Positions 11,461 to 25,160 of a stretch of DNA of 64,000 bases are shown piece by piece. The translations under genes and the position numbers were made by a program. The stretch covers positions 49,689,814 to 49,753,813 of the forward strand of contig CM072806.1 in the NCBI GenBank assembly GCA_037013495.1, read 5' to 3'. A model generated the notes under the pieces. It made no database searches, was not told the DNA's origin, and was given only the letters and a program-made list of their open reading frames with translations. Each line of letters opens with the position of its first letter. The stretch's first letter is position 1. The stretch is from Hippophae tibetana. Taxonomy: Eukaryota; Streptophyta; Magnoliopsida; Rosales; Elaeagnaceae.

Positions 11461-13916
11461 AAGCTCTAAGAAAAATTTAGATATCTATCCTTTATTTTTT
11501 TCGTGTATTTGTTTTCTTCATTATTTCTTTCATTTCATTCTTGTTGTTTTAATTTTTTTGTTGGTCTAATGATTTTGCTCTTGTTCTTATCAGGTCGTGA
11601 TTGATTTCATTAGGAGTCCAATTCTTTCTCAAGTCTTTGGTTTATTTCCTTACCTTTTCTACGTATTCTTATGTTATCATTCATTTCTTCTTCTTTTTTA
11701 TTCTTGCTTTGAAGTTTTGATTTGTGCTTTTAATTCTTGAACTTGTTTTTATTTTTGGGTTAATTTTCATACTTTTTGATTTAATTATTGTTGAGTCAAT
11801 CAAAAAGAAGGCCTAACAAAATAATTGATTTGAAATCATTTTTTAGTTGTTTAATAAAAACTTTATCATCATTGTAACTCTTGTTGAATAGTGAAACCTT
11901 ATTGCTCTAAAACTCATTTTCTTCAAAAATTGAATTCAAATTCAAATTTGTTACAATCTAATCCTATTGAGTGAAACTTATTTCTAATTGAGTGAAGAGA
12001 TTACTCTTATCTAAAACTTATTTCTTATTGAGTGAAGAGATTACTCTTAATAATAATCCTTGCTGATTGATCTTGTGGGAAGGACTTTCGGTAAAAATTA
12101 AATGCTTATTACTATTAACATTCTGGATTGATATCTTTAAAAAAAAGTATAAATGCCTTCAATAAAAAATTTCTAGATCAATCATAATATTGTCTTTCCT
12201 ATTGGTACAAAAAATCTAGTAGTAACCAAAAAATAATTCTGCCCAAATTGCCCTTGTTATCCATACATTTCAAGTCCACAAAAATTATTCATAATTTTTT
12301 TTACGCTTGTTGCTCAATTAGAGCAATTCAATCAATTTCAAATTAGTCCAATGTTCACTTGTTCTTTTTTATCCAAAACTAGTACGTTGTTGTCTAGTTT
12401 TCCTCTCATACAATTTGCCATTTTTTTTTTGTCTTTCCTTGATGTCTAAATTTGGCTTTGAATCCCAAATAATCATTTTTGGTATGTCTTGACTTCTTAG
12501 TTATCATTTGATCATTAAAGTCATCATTGGTATTAGTTGAACTCCACAAGTTCATTGATTTTTTTATTGAAGTCTTTTTTTGCTAAGGAATCCAAAGAAC
12601 ATTTAAGTGACCTATATGAGTGCTAAATATGAGAGGTGAGAGTGTGAGAAATTTTACTTGAAACATCTTGTGTGTGTCTTAGTTCCTTAACAACAAGATG
12701 TCTAATAAAGAAGGGTCACCACATCAAAAGGATAGAGTAAATCAAGCTTTCACAAGGCATTCCCAATGTTAAGAGGAAAGAAAGACAAGTACCTACTAAG
12801 AATGATTCTAATGATTATTATAGGGCTAATTTTGATGATATCAAAGAGGATGATCACTTGTCTAGTGGTGGAAGGTATATACATTGAGGGAATAGGAATG
12901 GTAGAGAAGGTTTTAGAAGGCCATATTGGCCTTATGATAGGGTTGATCATAATTTAAGTAATGTTAAGATAAAAATACCTAATTTTTAAGGTAAGAACGA
13001 TCCAGAGGCTTATTTGGAATGGAAGCAAAAGATAAAACTCATTTTTGAATGCCATAATTATTCTAAAAAAATATCAAACTAGCTTCCATTGAATTTATGG
13101 ATTATGCCATAATTTGGTGAGATCAACTTGTAACCATTAGAAGGAAGAACCATGAGAGAACTATAGATACTTGGAAAGAAATGAAGGTTATTATGAGGAA
13201 GAAATTTGTTCATACTCATGACTATAGGGATCTATACCAAATACAAAGGCACATTCAAGGTTATAAGACAGTGGATGACTATTATAAGAAGATAGAGATC
13301 GCTTAGATTCGAGCCAATATAGAGGAAGATATTGAGGCTACAATAGCTAAATTATTAAGTGGGCTAAATCATAAAATAACTAATGTAGTTGAATTACACC
13401 ACTATGCGGAATTAGAAGATATGGTTCACATGGCCATCAAAGTAGAGAGGCAACTCAAGAGGAAAGGTAATCAGTCTTTCCAACAAAAGCCAAACACTTC
13501 AACACGATTGTGGTAGAATCAGAGGAAGGAGTATGGAGTACCCACTGAATCCAAAATTAAATCATTCAAGGCAAAGGAAGTTGTACCAAGCAAAGACAAA
13601 ATTAAAACCAAAACCCAACCTCGTAACAATGACATTTAATGTTTTTGTTGTCTTGATATAGCATATATCATTTCAATGTCCAAAGAGGCGAACCGTGATG
13701 GCATTTGCTAATGGAGAAGTGGAGACTAAAAGTGAGAGTGAAGATAAAGATATGTCACCACTACAAGATGCAAGTGATGTAGATGTGGAGCATCCAACTG
13801 AGAGTGAGACACTAGTAGCAAGGCGAGCATTAAGTACCCAAATTATAAAGGATGACATAAAGCAACAAAGAGAGAACATCTTTCACACTAGGTTCTATGT
13901 CAATAAAAAAGTGTAA
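11461..13916 (+). pseudogene. Chromovirus leader and gag region (fossil)
   Basis: 11461-12690 is a non-coding, T-rich leader. From about 12750 to 13920, frames on the plus strand resemble plant gypsy gag. A DYYRANFDDI-like start is followed by the capsid stretch with peptides such as KNDPEAYLEWKQKI near 12995, then RNHERTIDTW near 13150, DDYYKK near 13275 and VERQLKRKG near 13445, and a decayed zinc-knuckle area near 13640. The segment at 13695-13916 (ending IFHTRFYVNKKV) is the usual linker before the protease. The continuation lies at 27586, across a large insertion. Broken in several places. Confidence 0.75.
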
Positions 13917-15623
13917 GTATTGTTGTACTTAGTGTATTTGTCTTCCTTTGTGTAAGATTGGTTACTGTAGATCAATAATTCACACACGTACATAATTAGA
14001 AACACTTTGTATGCAAGAATGTTTACACACACCACATGGTTGGTTTTCATAATATGAATTCTAAGTGGAGTGTTTTTTTTTGGCAAGTGGATGTACGAGA
14101 AACCAACGTTATCACTTGTGTTTTGGTTCATTTCGGGTGCAGGTATTTATGAAAAATACTCGATAATTGTTGGAACAAAAAAATGTCTTTTTAGTACATC
14201 TCCACTAAGCTCGCCACCACCCTTGCCACCATTCTTACCATCACCACCATTTTCTAGGTGATTGGAAAGGTGGTTGGCAAGGTGGCTAGAGAGGTGTAAA
14301 ATTTGAGTTCTATAAATACCCTTCTTCTTATTTGGTATCCAAAAAATGTAGCACAACTCTATCAAATTGACATCTTGTCTTTCTATTTTTGGATCATTAA
14401 TAACTTGTATATTGCTTGGTATTAGTGATTCGTTCTTGTATAAGTAAAACCATACTTGGGAGCAGTGAGTACTCAATATGATATTTGTGAGTTGGTTGTA
14501 TGTGAATTTTGTATCGGTTGGTAGTTACCCTCATGCATTTTTTTCTTATGTGAAAAGTCTGTGTGGCTATGAGTCACGTATTGACTGATGGTTGCATTCA
14601 TACAATGTTTTCTTATTCAATTTACACATGATTTGTCTTTGGTTTCTGATCACACCACTTTGGGTGGTGTAACACTTGAAGGAGAGTTAGGCTCGTCTGT
14701 CAATCAAGTTGTTGCGAAGGTAGTAAGCGAGAACATCAATATATAGTTAGGGCAAGTGTCCTGACTGATAAAGGTATTTGGGTCTATACTTTTCTATCGA
14801 GTTATATTTGTTTATTATTTTTAGTGGATTGTTTGATGTTGAGTGATTTTCTTAAGCAACACGAGGATATTACCAATAAATAGGGTTTCTATGTGGGTTT
14901 TTCTCGTTATATCTGTTGTTATGCATGCTCGAATGTGTGGTTAATATAATCAGAGTTTTAAAGGTATATGTTTTCACATACTGAAGTTTATACTCTAATT
15001 AGTAAGCTTTTCTTGTTTATTGTATGCTTTCTATTTACTGATTATATGTATTGCTACTATAATTATCAGTTATGTGTTTATTTGTTAGATTTTATGCATG
15101 ATTGGATTGCATATTAGGCTAATTTGAGTTTTTATCATGGATGAACCGACATACTAGATGTAAATTCTAATTAGAAAGTGTATTTGTTACATGTTGTTAC
15201 ATTCCTTCTTTCCATTCTATATAGTATGCCTATATCTTTTTAATAATTGCTTATGTAGGAGTAAATTAATATGTATGCTTCTTGATTAATTTATATTGCT
15301 TCTATCTATTATGTGTAGGCAAGTTTAGTGTGAGTCTCTAAGAAGTTTGTATCTCTATACCCTAGTAGTGTACCAGGTCATGAACTCATTATTATGATTT
15401 GTTGTGTTTTGTTTAACCACATGCTATGAGAGTACAATCATCGTTTATCAAATATGTTACCATATATGAAGTCTTGAAATGATTGAAAATCCTCTATAAT
15501 TCTAATATACTTTCTTGCCTCATATGATGTTAGTTGTTTGACATGCTTATAGTTGTTGCGAGTCTAGATAGAAGCATTTAAGACACATTGTCACTAGTGT
15601 GTTTACCACAATTGCTCCTCCTA
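13917..15623. other. Unidentified DNA inside the chromovirus, left of the Athila-like element
   Basis: This segment separates the chromovirus gag from the Athila-like LTR. It begins TGTAAGTATTG directly after the gag linker. A CTATAAATACCC box lies near 14309 and the sequence from about 14168 begins TGTTGGAAC, which could be the start of an LTR of an unrecognised element. I found no second copy in the window to prove this, and no coding frame of substance. Treat it as insertion DNA of unknown class. Confidence 0.5.
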
Positions 15624-17883
15624 ATAATGATTCTATTAAAGTAGAGTCATTAATGCACTTTTTTACTTAATATTTGTTTTTTTTCAATAAATAGTATTTT
15701 TAAGATTAAAAATATTAAAATATAAACTTTTTAGTGAAAAAAGGGTGAAAATATAATTTTAGAAATTTTTTGGGATGTTTATAGATTTTTTATGAATCTT
15801 TAATGCAAGACCAATCAAGAGCTACCATGTGGTGTCACGTAAGTACAATATCTAACTTGGTAAGCTATGTAGATGCCATACCACCAGAGACGACAAATCA
15901 TATATCGTCGTGTGTAAGGAGGGACATAACATCTTGCCATGTGTTAGCACAACATTCATTTCGAGTTTATAGCGTGATCAAACCATGTTGCCATGTGTTA
16001 CCATACTATTTGTCAACGCTTTCCACCAACGTGCCATACCATCTATTTCCGCGAATTACATTTTGCCAACTGGTACAAACTCAACAATGTTGACTCTGAC
16101 TGGTATCCTCTTGCCATGCATTGTACTCCGATTTGCCCTATAAATTCCAGGGGCCATATGTCGAGTTTCTATTTGGTGGCGCTATTAATTTTGTTGGTTT
16201 TGATCTTAGTCCTTGATCTGAGACTGATTTATGGTTCAAATTCCACCTTAGCTATATTTAACCCCCTAATCACACCATAAAATCCTAACGGGCCATCATT
16301 GGCATAATTTTGATCAGTTTTTAGAGCTAAAAAAATACAAAAAAATTCAAAAGAAAATACAATTTTGGTGAAGATTCAAGAGGATATTAGTACTACAATT
16401 CAAGAGATTGATTGTATTTCTTCTTCTACTCTTTTCTTTATCAATTTTTATATCTTTCTTTATGAAAAATATGAGCTTTGTGAACAAATTTATGTCTAGT
16501 TAATTTATTAATCTATAGATCTTATAAACCCAATTTTCACCATGTGATGATTTAATATTTTATTCCAATTATGATTTCAATTTAATTATATTATATAATC
16601 TGAATTTTATGTTATTTTAATATTTTTAACCCTAAAAATAATATTTATTGAATAAAATAAGTAAATATTAAGTAAAAAAATTGTGTTGATGACTCTACTT
16701 TCATACATTCATCATTAGGAGGAACAAACTGTAGTAAACATATTAATGAAAAGGGGTGAAAATATAATTTTTGATTTTTTTTGGGATTTTTATGTATTTT
16801 TTATGAATCTTTAACGCAAGACTAATCAGGAGCTACCACGTGGTGCCACGCAAGAAGAAAAGCTTATTGAAAAGCCACGCAGAAGCCATGCCACTAGAGA
16901 TGACTAATCATAGATCATCGTGTGTGAGGAGTATCGTAATATCGTGCCATGTGTTAGCACAATGTTCCTTTGAGGTTTACAATGTGGTAAAACCATGTCA
17001 CCATGTGTTATCATGCTATTTTTCAATGCTTTACACCAGCGTTGCATGCCATCTATTTTCGCAAATCACGTTGTGCCAACTGGTTCTGACTTCGCAGCGT
17101 TGACCCAAATCGGCCTCCTCTTACCCCGTGTTGCACTCTAATTCGCCTTATAGATTCTACATACCACGTGTTGAGTTTCTATTCGTTGGTACTATTAATT
17201 TTGCTTGTTTTGATCTCAACCCTTGATTTGAAACTGATCTACGGTCCAGATTCCACCTGAGCTATATTTACCCCTTAATGAACCCTAACAAGTTGTTATT
17301 AGCATAATTTTGATTAGTTTTTTAAGCTAAGAAGAGAGAAAAATACAGAAAAAATCAAAAGGAGATTAATACTACAATTTCAAAGATTGATTGTATTTCT
17401 TCTTCTACTCCTTTCTTTATCAATTTTTATATTTTTTTTATGAAAAATATAAGCTTTATAAACAAAATTATATCTAGTTAATTTATTAATCTAGGAATCT
17501 TATGAACCCAATTTTCACCATGTGATGATCTAATATTTTACTCCAATTATGATTTTAATTTAATTATATTATCTAATCTGATTTTTATGCTATTATTTAT
17601 TTATTTAACAATTTATTTATAGAGACAATTAAATAGATTTGAGATAATTATTTAATTGTTTGTCTTGATTAAATAACATGTATAGTTTCTAGGCAGAGAT
17701 ACATGATTCTTATGTGTTTGACCTATAATTGATGAACTTAATGAGTAGTATGAAATTTAATGGACATGATAATGTGATTCATGTAATTAATTGATAATTA
17801 TATTGAGGAAATTTTAGTGATTCACATGTTTAGAAAATTGGGGGATTAAGTATTCTAGATATTTTCTCATATATCATCTTAGT
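15624..17883 (+). repeat. Two tandem Athila-like LTR copies with an inverted LTR start between them
   Basis: Copy A starts TAATGATTCTATTAAAGTAG at 15624. Copy B starts within the LTR near 16747 and leads into gag. Both share the block from GGGTGAAAATATAATTTT through the AATTTTCACCATGTGATGAT stretch. Between them, 16610-16745 is an inverted copy of 15598-15720, including about 27 bp that lie outside the LTR start. The same LTR occurs at 25839-27334 and, inverted, at 32230-33752, 34712-35681 and 40401-50880. Confidence 0.75.
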
Positions 17884-19200
17884 TACCAAATATTCCAGCT
17901 AATCATTTTGAACTAAACCCATTGATGTTTCAAATGCTATAAACAATTGGACAATTTAGCAGATTACCAACAGAGGATCCTCATCTACATCTCAGATTGT
18001 TTATTGAAGTTGTAGATTCATTCAAATTTAGTGGTGTGACTAAGGGGAAATTTAGGCTTAGATTAATCTCTTACACTTTGTGAGACCATGCTCGAGCTTG
18101 ACTAAATTCTTTGCCACCTAATTCCATTACAACTTGGAATGATTCAGCATAGAGATTCTTGATGAAATACTTCCTACCAACAAAGAATGCCAATCTTAGG
18201 AATGACATTATCTCCTATCTACAATATGAAGGAGAATATTTATATGAATCATGGAAAGGTTCAAAGAATTGCTAAGGATGTGTCCTCACCATGGTATCCC
18301 TCATTGGATTCAAATGGAGACTTTCTACAATGGCCTCAATGCTCAAACAAGCACCATTGTTGATGCATATGCTAACGGAGGTTTGCTAGCAAAATCTTAC
18401 AATCAAGCTTATGATTTACTTGAGAAAATAGCTAACAATAACTATCAATGGCCAATGGAAAAAATGACAACACAAGAAAAGTAGTTGGAGTGCATGAGGT
18501 AAATGATATCATAACACTTATAGGTCAAGTGTCTTTGGTTAATCTTTTGAAGGCTCAAAACTCGCTAGCAAGTATAAACCTAGTCCAAGATTCAGGGGTG
18601 TCGTGTGTGTTTTACGTAGAAGCGTATTTGTTTGATAATTGTCCAAATAATCTTGAATCAATACTCTATATGGGTAATGTGAACTGAAACAATAATCCAT
18701 ACTCAAACATATATAACCTAAAATGGAGACAACATCCAAATTTCTCTTCGAGTAATAACAACAATCAAAGCGATAATCAATTCAATCATCAATCATTTCC
18801 ACCACCTAGTTTTCAACAACCATAGCAATCACAAGCCCAAGAGAAGAAGCCACATAATGAGAACAATACAAATGTTTTAATGGGGATGATAAAAGACATT
18901 ATCCAATCATTAAATACAAAAGTGTTCACTTAAAAGGATTCAATTCAGAATTTAGAGAACCAAATGAGGCACCTTGCCCAAGCCATAAGTCAAAGGTCTC
19001 AAGGTAACCTTCCAAGTGACACAATTGTAAACCCAAGAAGACAAGGTAGAGACCATTACAATGTCATAGCCTTGAGGAGTGATAAAACTAGAGGAAGATA
19101 AGACTTAAAAGGATAAGGAGGACCATGAGACTAAAAAGGATAAGGAGGAATCAGAGCATAACAAGGATGATGAGGAATTAGTGGATAAAGAAAGCACTGG
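17884..19200 (+). pseudogene. Athila-like gag region (fossil)
   Basis: Plus-strand frames match the better-preserved minus-strand copy at 38500-39865. Recognisable stretches are HGIPHWIQMETFYNGLN near 18290 and SYNQAYDLLEKIANNNYQWP near 18400, both typical of Athila gag, then the region with a CVFYVEAYLFDNCPNN peptide that stands for a zinc-knuckle-like segment, and a Gln/Asn-rich tail near 18700-18840. Gag would form the virus-like particle core. It is decayed. Confidence 0.75.
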
Positions 19201-19499
19201 AAAAAAATCCAATTAAAGAAAAGCAACCTCTACAAATCCACTATTACTTTTCCTCAAAGACTACAAAAAAAATTAGACATGTAGTTTTCGAAATTCCTAA
19301 ATGCCTTCAAGAAGCTACACATAAACATATCATTTTTCGATGCACTTGAACATATGCCTTATTTGCTAATTTTTTTAAGGAAAACCTATCTAATAAAAGG
19401 AGGTTTAAAGATAATGATATAAACCCTTGATTGAAGGTTGTAAATCCATCCTGCTTAGGAAACTAACCCAAAAAATGAAAGATCTGGATAGTTTTGACA

Positions 19500-20500
19500 T
19501 TCCTTGCATAATTATGAACATCCATTTTGGTAAGGCTTTATGTTATTTGGGTTCTAGCATTAACTTCATGTCATTATCTATCTTATAAAGATTGGGGATT
19601 GGTAAAGCCAAACCCATTTTAGTAACATTACAAATGGTAGATATATCACTTAAGAGACCACAGGGTATGGTAGAAAATGTGCTAGTAAAAGTAGACGAAT
19701 TCATCTTTCCGGCAAACTTCATTGTGCTAGACATGGAGGAGGACTGTGACATTCCTATCATACTTGGTTATCCTTTCTTAGCAACTGAAAAAGCACTCAT
19801 CGATGTATAAAAATGTGAGCTTATAATGAGAGTACAAGATGAACAAGTAACATTTAAAGTTTTTAAAGCATCTAAACCCCCTAATATTGATAATGTTAAT
19901 GAATGCTTTAGGATAAATGTTACTGATTGTAAGGATAACTTAAAAGAATTTGTTGAGTTTCCCACACTTAAGACTATTACACATGATGCTATGAACAAGG
20001 ATATAAACTCACCAGAAAACAACTCAACTTGTTTTAACTTTGAAAGTATGAAATCAAAGGTTGATATTGTGAACTGTGTGAACTTTTTGGAGGATAGTTT
20101 CTCTTTTGTGTGTATCAAAGGTGTTTATGAAAAAAAATTGAGATACAATTTAAACGCAAACCATCTATTTGAGGGCCACCAAATTTAGATCTCACATTTT
20201 TACCGTACCATCCCTAGTCAAGTGAGCAAGCAGAAGAGTCCAATAAAAAATGAAAAAGATATTGGAAATACATAAATTGGATGAGTTATGATGGAGTGCT
20301 TATAAAAATGACAAAAAGTACAAAAATAAAAAAAATGGCATGATAAGAGAATTGAGCACCATATTTCTAAACCAGAACATAAAGTATTATTGAACAAATC
20401 AAGACTCAACTGTTTCTGGGAAAACTCAAAAGTAAATGGACACATAGGGATGTACCTTAGGAATTGATATGATCGTCTAGTCAAGGATGTCAAACATGAT
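19500..20500 (+). pseudogene. Athila-like protease region and remnant of pol (fossil)
   Basis: The aspartic protease is recognised by the peptides LCYLGSSINFMSL (active-site region) and IILGYPFLATEKALIDV near 19770. A non-domain spacer follows (19826-20190). Near 20320-20460 a short stretch resembles the end of an Athila integrase (DKRIEHHISKPEHKVLLN). The polymerase core is not recognised. It is broken in several places. Confidence 0.7.
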
Positions 20501-21314
20501 GCTGGTTAGGAGGTAACCCAACATTATTTGACCTATATTTTTATTATTTTTGTTTTGTAGGTGAATAAATATAGAGAACAATGACGCAACAAGATTAAAT
20601 AGTTCCAACGACATATGTGATGTGCCATGATTAAAGGATTTTTCTTTCCTTTTATTTTTTCCTATTTAAATGTGCACATTGGGGACAATGTGCAAATTAA
20701 GTTTAAGGGAGGAAATTTCATTCTACATTAGTATTTACTCTACATTTTAAATTTTTATGAAATCTTTTTAAATTTTAAGATGTTTTAAATCAAGATTTGG
20801 GTAGCAATTAATAAATATATGGAAACTAAATGCATGCATGCTTTATATGAAACATATGAACTCAATGCTAAAAATTGGTTGTCATGACTAGGATAAGGAA
20901 TGCAACATATTTGTTAAGATACTTACATTAATCATATGATATGCTTGTTAGTTTTGATTGAATTGATTCAAATTTTATGCACATTTCATGATTGACTTTG
21001 GTGTTCTTATTGAGAGAAAATTTGTAGTGAGTTATGCGAGTTGATGATATCTACCAAGTTTTAGAATCTATTTGATCATCCCTTAAGGAAAAATTCTAAA
21101 TAGTATTAGCAAGAGAAATGATTTTGGCCTTTTTTGGATTGATTAAGCATTTCAAGATAACCATTATTATATCTGTAGTCACCCATTTGATCCTAACAAA
21201 ACCTCTCATATCTTTAAGCCATATTTTATTCCTAACCAATAAGCAATACCTTTATCCTTCCATCTCTAGGTTGTATGAAAAGAAAAAAAAATACAATCAT
21301 GTGTTATGATATAG

Positions 21315-24300
21315 TGATAATTGATAAGTGCTAAAAAAGTACTAAAATTACCATGATTTTATGCACGTTAATTGATTAAATATATATATTTATATGATTT
21401 TATCATATATTTATATAAATCTGTCTTTTCGGAATCATGGGTATTTTTATTATTTTTTAGGTATTTTCACTTAAAAACGTAACTTAAAAACTCAAAGAGG
21501 AATACTGGAGGCAATATATCACAAATATATTCATAAAATAAATGAAGAAAATTCAACAAATATGGAAAAATTGGACAAAATGGGTCAAAAAGATCAAAAT
21601 TGTCAAAAATGAGGAAATCGCGCATGCAGTCGCGCCGAGAAGCCACGCACACTTGATGAGCAGAAACCGGCATCACCGATCCTGCCAATACTTTGGTTTT
21701 ATATTTATAAAACTCTTGCAAGTGCCCGAATCATTTTGTAGAAAATGATAAGTATACTCCCAAGGTTGATCTAAGGAAGGAATATATGTGGTTTTTAATT
21801 TATTATTCAAACTTTTAAAAACGAAATTAAATCATAAACATCCTCTCACGATATTTGGTTTTTTTTTGTGTTTCTAATCTAATAACATAAAAATAAACAT
21901 AGATACAGATTCAATAAATATTGATGCAAATTTTATCATTTATAATAGTTGAGTATTTATGGATATAATAGCTAAGTTAATTATGCTTGCTCATATTATT
22001 TAGGTTATTAAAGATATAAATTGATATTTATTGATTCTCTTTTTTTATATGAATACCACCTTTGGTGGGGTTGATAACGGTTAATTAAATTAATTTCTTT
22101 TTTTCTAAGAGATTGAAAATGAACCATTTAAATGCCACCTTTTGGTGGGGTTAGACAGTTTAAACTTTATTCAAGGTGTCCAAATTAAACCTAAGAATTT
22201 TATTATTCGAGTACTAACTTTCAAGTTTTAAAACCACTACTGAAAACATGTTGTCAATACATTTTCAGATAATAATTCTTACAAAAACTTTTGAAATAGA
22301 GCTTCACTCTAACTACCGGGCGATTGCATCAACAAATAAAAGAGCACTACTTTAAATTAGACCGGATAACTAAACCTTAAAATCTAATTTTCAGATTTAA
22401 GTTTGTAATGAAAAATAATATATTTCTCTGTAACATTCTTAATATAAAATCTTGAATAAAAATAAAATCAATTCATTTTAGAGATTTTTACCTATTTAAT
22501 ATTTCGCAAGCATAACAACGTTATTATTATATCATGTTTACAAATAGCCAGCAAAGGTAAATTTAATCACAAACAAATTAAATATAACATGTAAGAATAA
22601 AAATAAAAAATAACTGTAATGAAAATAAAATCCTTACAGTACTTTGATGTTATTCCTGTTGCTGGAAAACCTCCAAACGGAATTTACATTCCCATTTATT
22701 GAATCAAAAAGCAAATAAATTACAAAAACATAATTAGTTATTCTCAAAAAGAAAAGAACTCTAAAACTAAGAAAAGCTAAAAACTAAGAAAAACTAGAAA
22801 AACTAAGAAATGAGAGAAAGAAAGAGAAGAGAAGATATGTTTTTAGGTGTGATTTGAAGTGAAGAAAATGATGGTATTTATAGGTGAGGAAAGGAAGGAA
22901 AAGTGGGTGAAAAAATGATTAAAATTTGAGAAAACGTGGAGTAGTGAATGATGATGTCATATTGATGACGTCATGGTGATATCGGGTGAGTTGGCGCGCA
23001 CGGATGGGGAAGATGAGCACAGCGACGTGCGTAGACTGAGCGTAGACTGGAGTTGGGGTGCGCAGATGGGCAGCGGCGTGCGTAGACTAGAGTATAGGCG
23101 CGTAGAGACGCGCACGGAAAGAAGCAAGGATGCACGCGGTGCGCACGACTACTCGGCATGACTGGACGTGTTGCGTGCATTGGCCGGCGCGGTTGGGCGG
23201 CTGCGTGCGCGATTTCCTCCTTTTTGACAGTTTTGACTTTTTTGACCCAATTTGTCCAATTTTTCCAAATTTGTTGACTTTTCCTCATTTATTTTATGAA
23301 TATATTTGTTATGTATTGCTTCCAGTATTCGTCTTTGAGTGTTTAAGTTACATTTTTAAATAAAAATCCCTTAAAAACAATAAAAATACCCGTGGTTCCG
23401 AAAAGATAGATTTATATAAATATATGATAAAATCATGTAAATATATCTATTTTTAATCAATTAACGTGCATAAAATCATGATAATTTTAGTACTTTTTGA
23501 GCACTCATCAATAACTCTGTGTTTTAGAGTTATTTTGTCCAATTTATTAATTATAATTACTATGTTCTTATGGGTTTTAGTTAATTTTAAGTTCCTAAAT
23601 TATTATTTAGTGTTAGTTTTGTAAGAAAATGTATTTTTAGTGAAAAATTAAATAATTTAAATTAAAAAAGGACTTAAATGCAAATAACAAAAGTTTAAAA
23701 TTTAATTTGAATTAAAAAGAGGGCTTAAATGCAATAAACAAAAATTTGAATATAAAATTGTTTTCTACACAAAAAGGGAGTCACACACGCGACATTGATC
23801 AACACATCTCATACACCGTCAGATCATAAATTCAACGGTGAAGATCAAGAGAGTGAGATGAAAACGCGAAGTGGGAGAGTGGATGAGATTTCAGCTGCTT
23901 TTGCACCATTCGGCACGCAGAGTGGGGTCCACCTATCTCATAGTTTGGCGTGCATATTGGGGCCCACCTGTTCTACGCAATTGATTTTCCATGAGACGCA
24001 TCCCCTATCACCCACCATCAGATCAAATTATGAAAGGTCTAGATCATACTTTTTTCTCACATCCCATGCGAGAGAGTCACGAGTGGATTCCAGTTGTTCG
24101 GCAAAATCCAACGCACGGAATTCCACTATGACGCGGTCTACCAATACTACGTACGCCCTTACCTTTCACCCATTCCGAAGCCACCGTGTGTTTTGTTATC
24201 CTTCCAATGAATCAAATGTTGCCACATGTCGTGCGTATTGTGAAATAAAAATCCAGAAAAATTTCTCTCGCCAGCTTATTTTGCATGATTATTATGCCTT

Positions 24301-25160
24301 TTTGGCACGTGTGTTTGGAGAATATTTGTGTTGTATATTTTGGAGAATTGGGAAAAGCGATTGGAATTTTTTTTTTGTTCTTTGTCTCTAAAAAATAGAG
24401 AGAACACACAGAAGTAATTTTTTGGTTTTTGTTGTTGTTCTATTTGGTAAAAATACAAAGAAGGGAGACAACAAAGAAGAAGAAAAAGGGAGGAACTCCA
24501 TTTTTTTCATTGAGTAATCGTGAAATATTTTCTTCTAATCTTTTTTTCGTATTGTAATTTCAATATTTGCTATGAACTAAACTATTTGTTCTAGGGTTAC
24601 AATATAGCTTAAATGATGAAACTTGAATTAATTATGTTTGAATGATTTGTGAGATGTTTTTAATTTGTTTATTCTATTTGTGCTTCAATGCCTTTGATTA
24701 TTGGAAGATTAATCAATGGATCTGTGAACCCAAATGAACTTAGAAAAGGAATTTTTGTGTTTTGCTCGCTGATAGAATAACATATATTTATATGGGATAA
24801 AAATATACTTTTATTATATGTGTAGCTATTGAGAACTTTGAGCTTAATGAATCTTTGGTAAATTTAATTCTCAAAGGAATATAGTGAATTATTTTAGCAA
24901 GATGTGTCTATTTGTTAACGGAAGAGACATGTGAATAATTTAGTAGTTCTTGGTTTACAAAATAAATGCGAAAACATAAATGAAGAGAAAATAATATGAT
25001 TCAAGTGGATTAATTTGGTGAAATTGCAATCCTAGAGTTTTCTTCAAGTGTTAATTTCATATATTGTTATTTAAATCTCCATGGGAACAATATCTTTTTT
25101 ATCACTTATTACTTGTGACCGTGTATACTTGCATGTTCATGTTTTCTTAAGAGACCAACA
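21315..25160 (+). repeat. Solo LTR inserted in the Athila-like element, itself interrupted
   Basis: The insertion begins TG at 21315 and ends CA at 25160, with a perfect 5-bp target duplication TATAG (21310-21314 and 25161-25165). The flanking Athila-like sequence reads through it when compared with the minus-strand copy near 36365-36400. Without the nested element at 21322-23510 the LTR is about 1.65 kb and starts TGATAACTCTGTGTTTTAG. No coding region or second LTR is present, so it is a solo LTR left by recombination. The 198-codon open frame at 23795-24391 lies inside it and is not treated as a gene. The family is unassigned Ty3/gypsy-type. Confidence 0.8.
21322..23510. mobile_element. Foldback-like element with about 340-bp inverted ends
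   Basis: The element starts TGATAAGTGCTAAAAAAGTA and ends with the inverse complement of TGATGAGTGCTCAAAAAGTA. The arms 21322-21660 and 23165-23510 are inverted copies (about 85-90 percent by eye). It sits seven bases into the solo LTR with a near-perfect 5-bp duplication, ATAAT/ATAAC. On the minus strand it reads like one LTR of about 1.8 kb (23510 down to about 21700, with TATA box, GC-rich U3-like part and AATAAA-like signal) followed by an inverted second copy of its first 340 bp. The same family gave the fragment at 1780-2712. It could be a rearranged solo LTR or a true foldback transposon. No coding capacity. Confidence 0.65.

Noticed and set aside
14070-14476. Overlapping small frames near 14.1-14.5 kb
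   Set aside because: There is no domain and the composition is AT-rich. They lie in unidentified insertion DNA around a TATA-like box and are more likely LTR-type sequence than a gene.
20520-21310. Possible env-like gene downstream of pol in the Athila-like element
   Set aside because: Athila elements sometimes carry one here, but no open frame with a signal peptide or membrane segment is visible in this copy or at 35682-37320.
22971-23288. 105-codon open frame on the minus strand (and its plus-strand shadows)
   Set aside because: It is open because the repeat is GC-rich here. The frame is not kept in the related copy at 1780-2712, and it sits in LTR-like DNA.
23795-24391. 198-codon open frame on the plus strand
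   Set aside because: It lies wholly inside a solo LTR with a clear target duplication, has no recognisable domain and has ordinary LTR-like composition.
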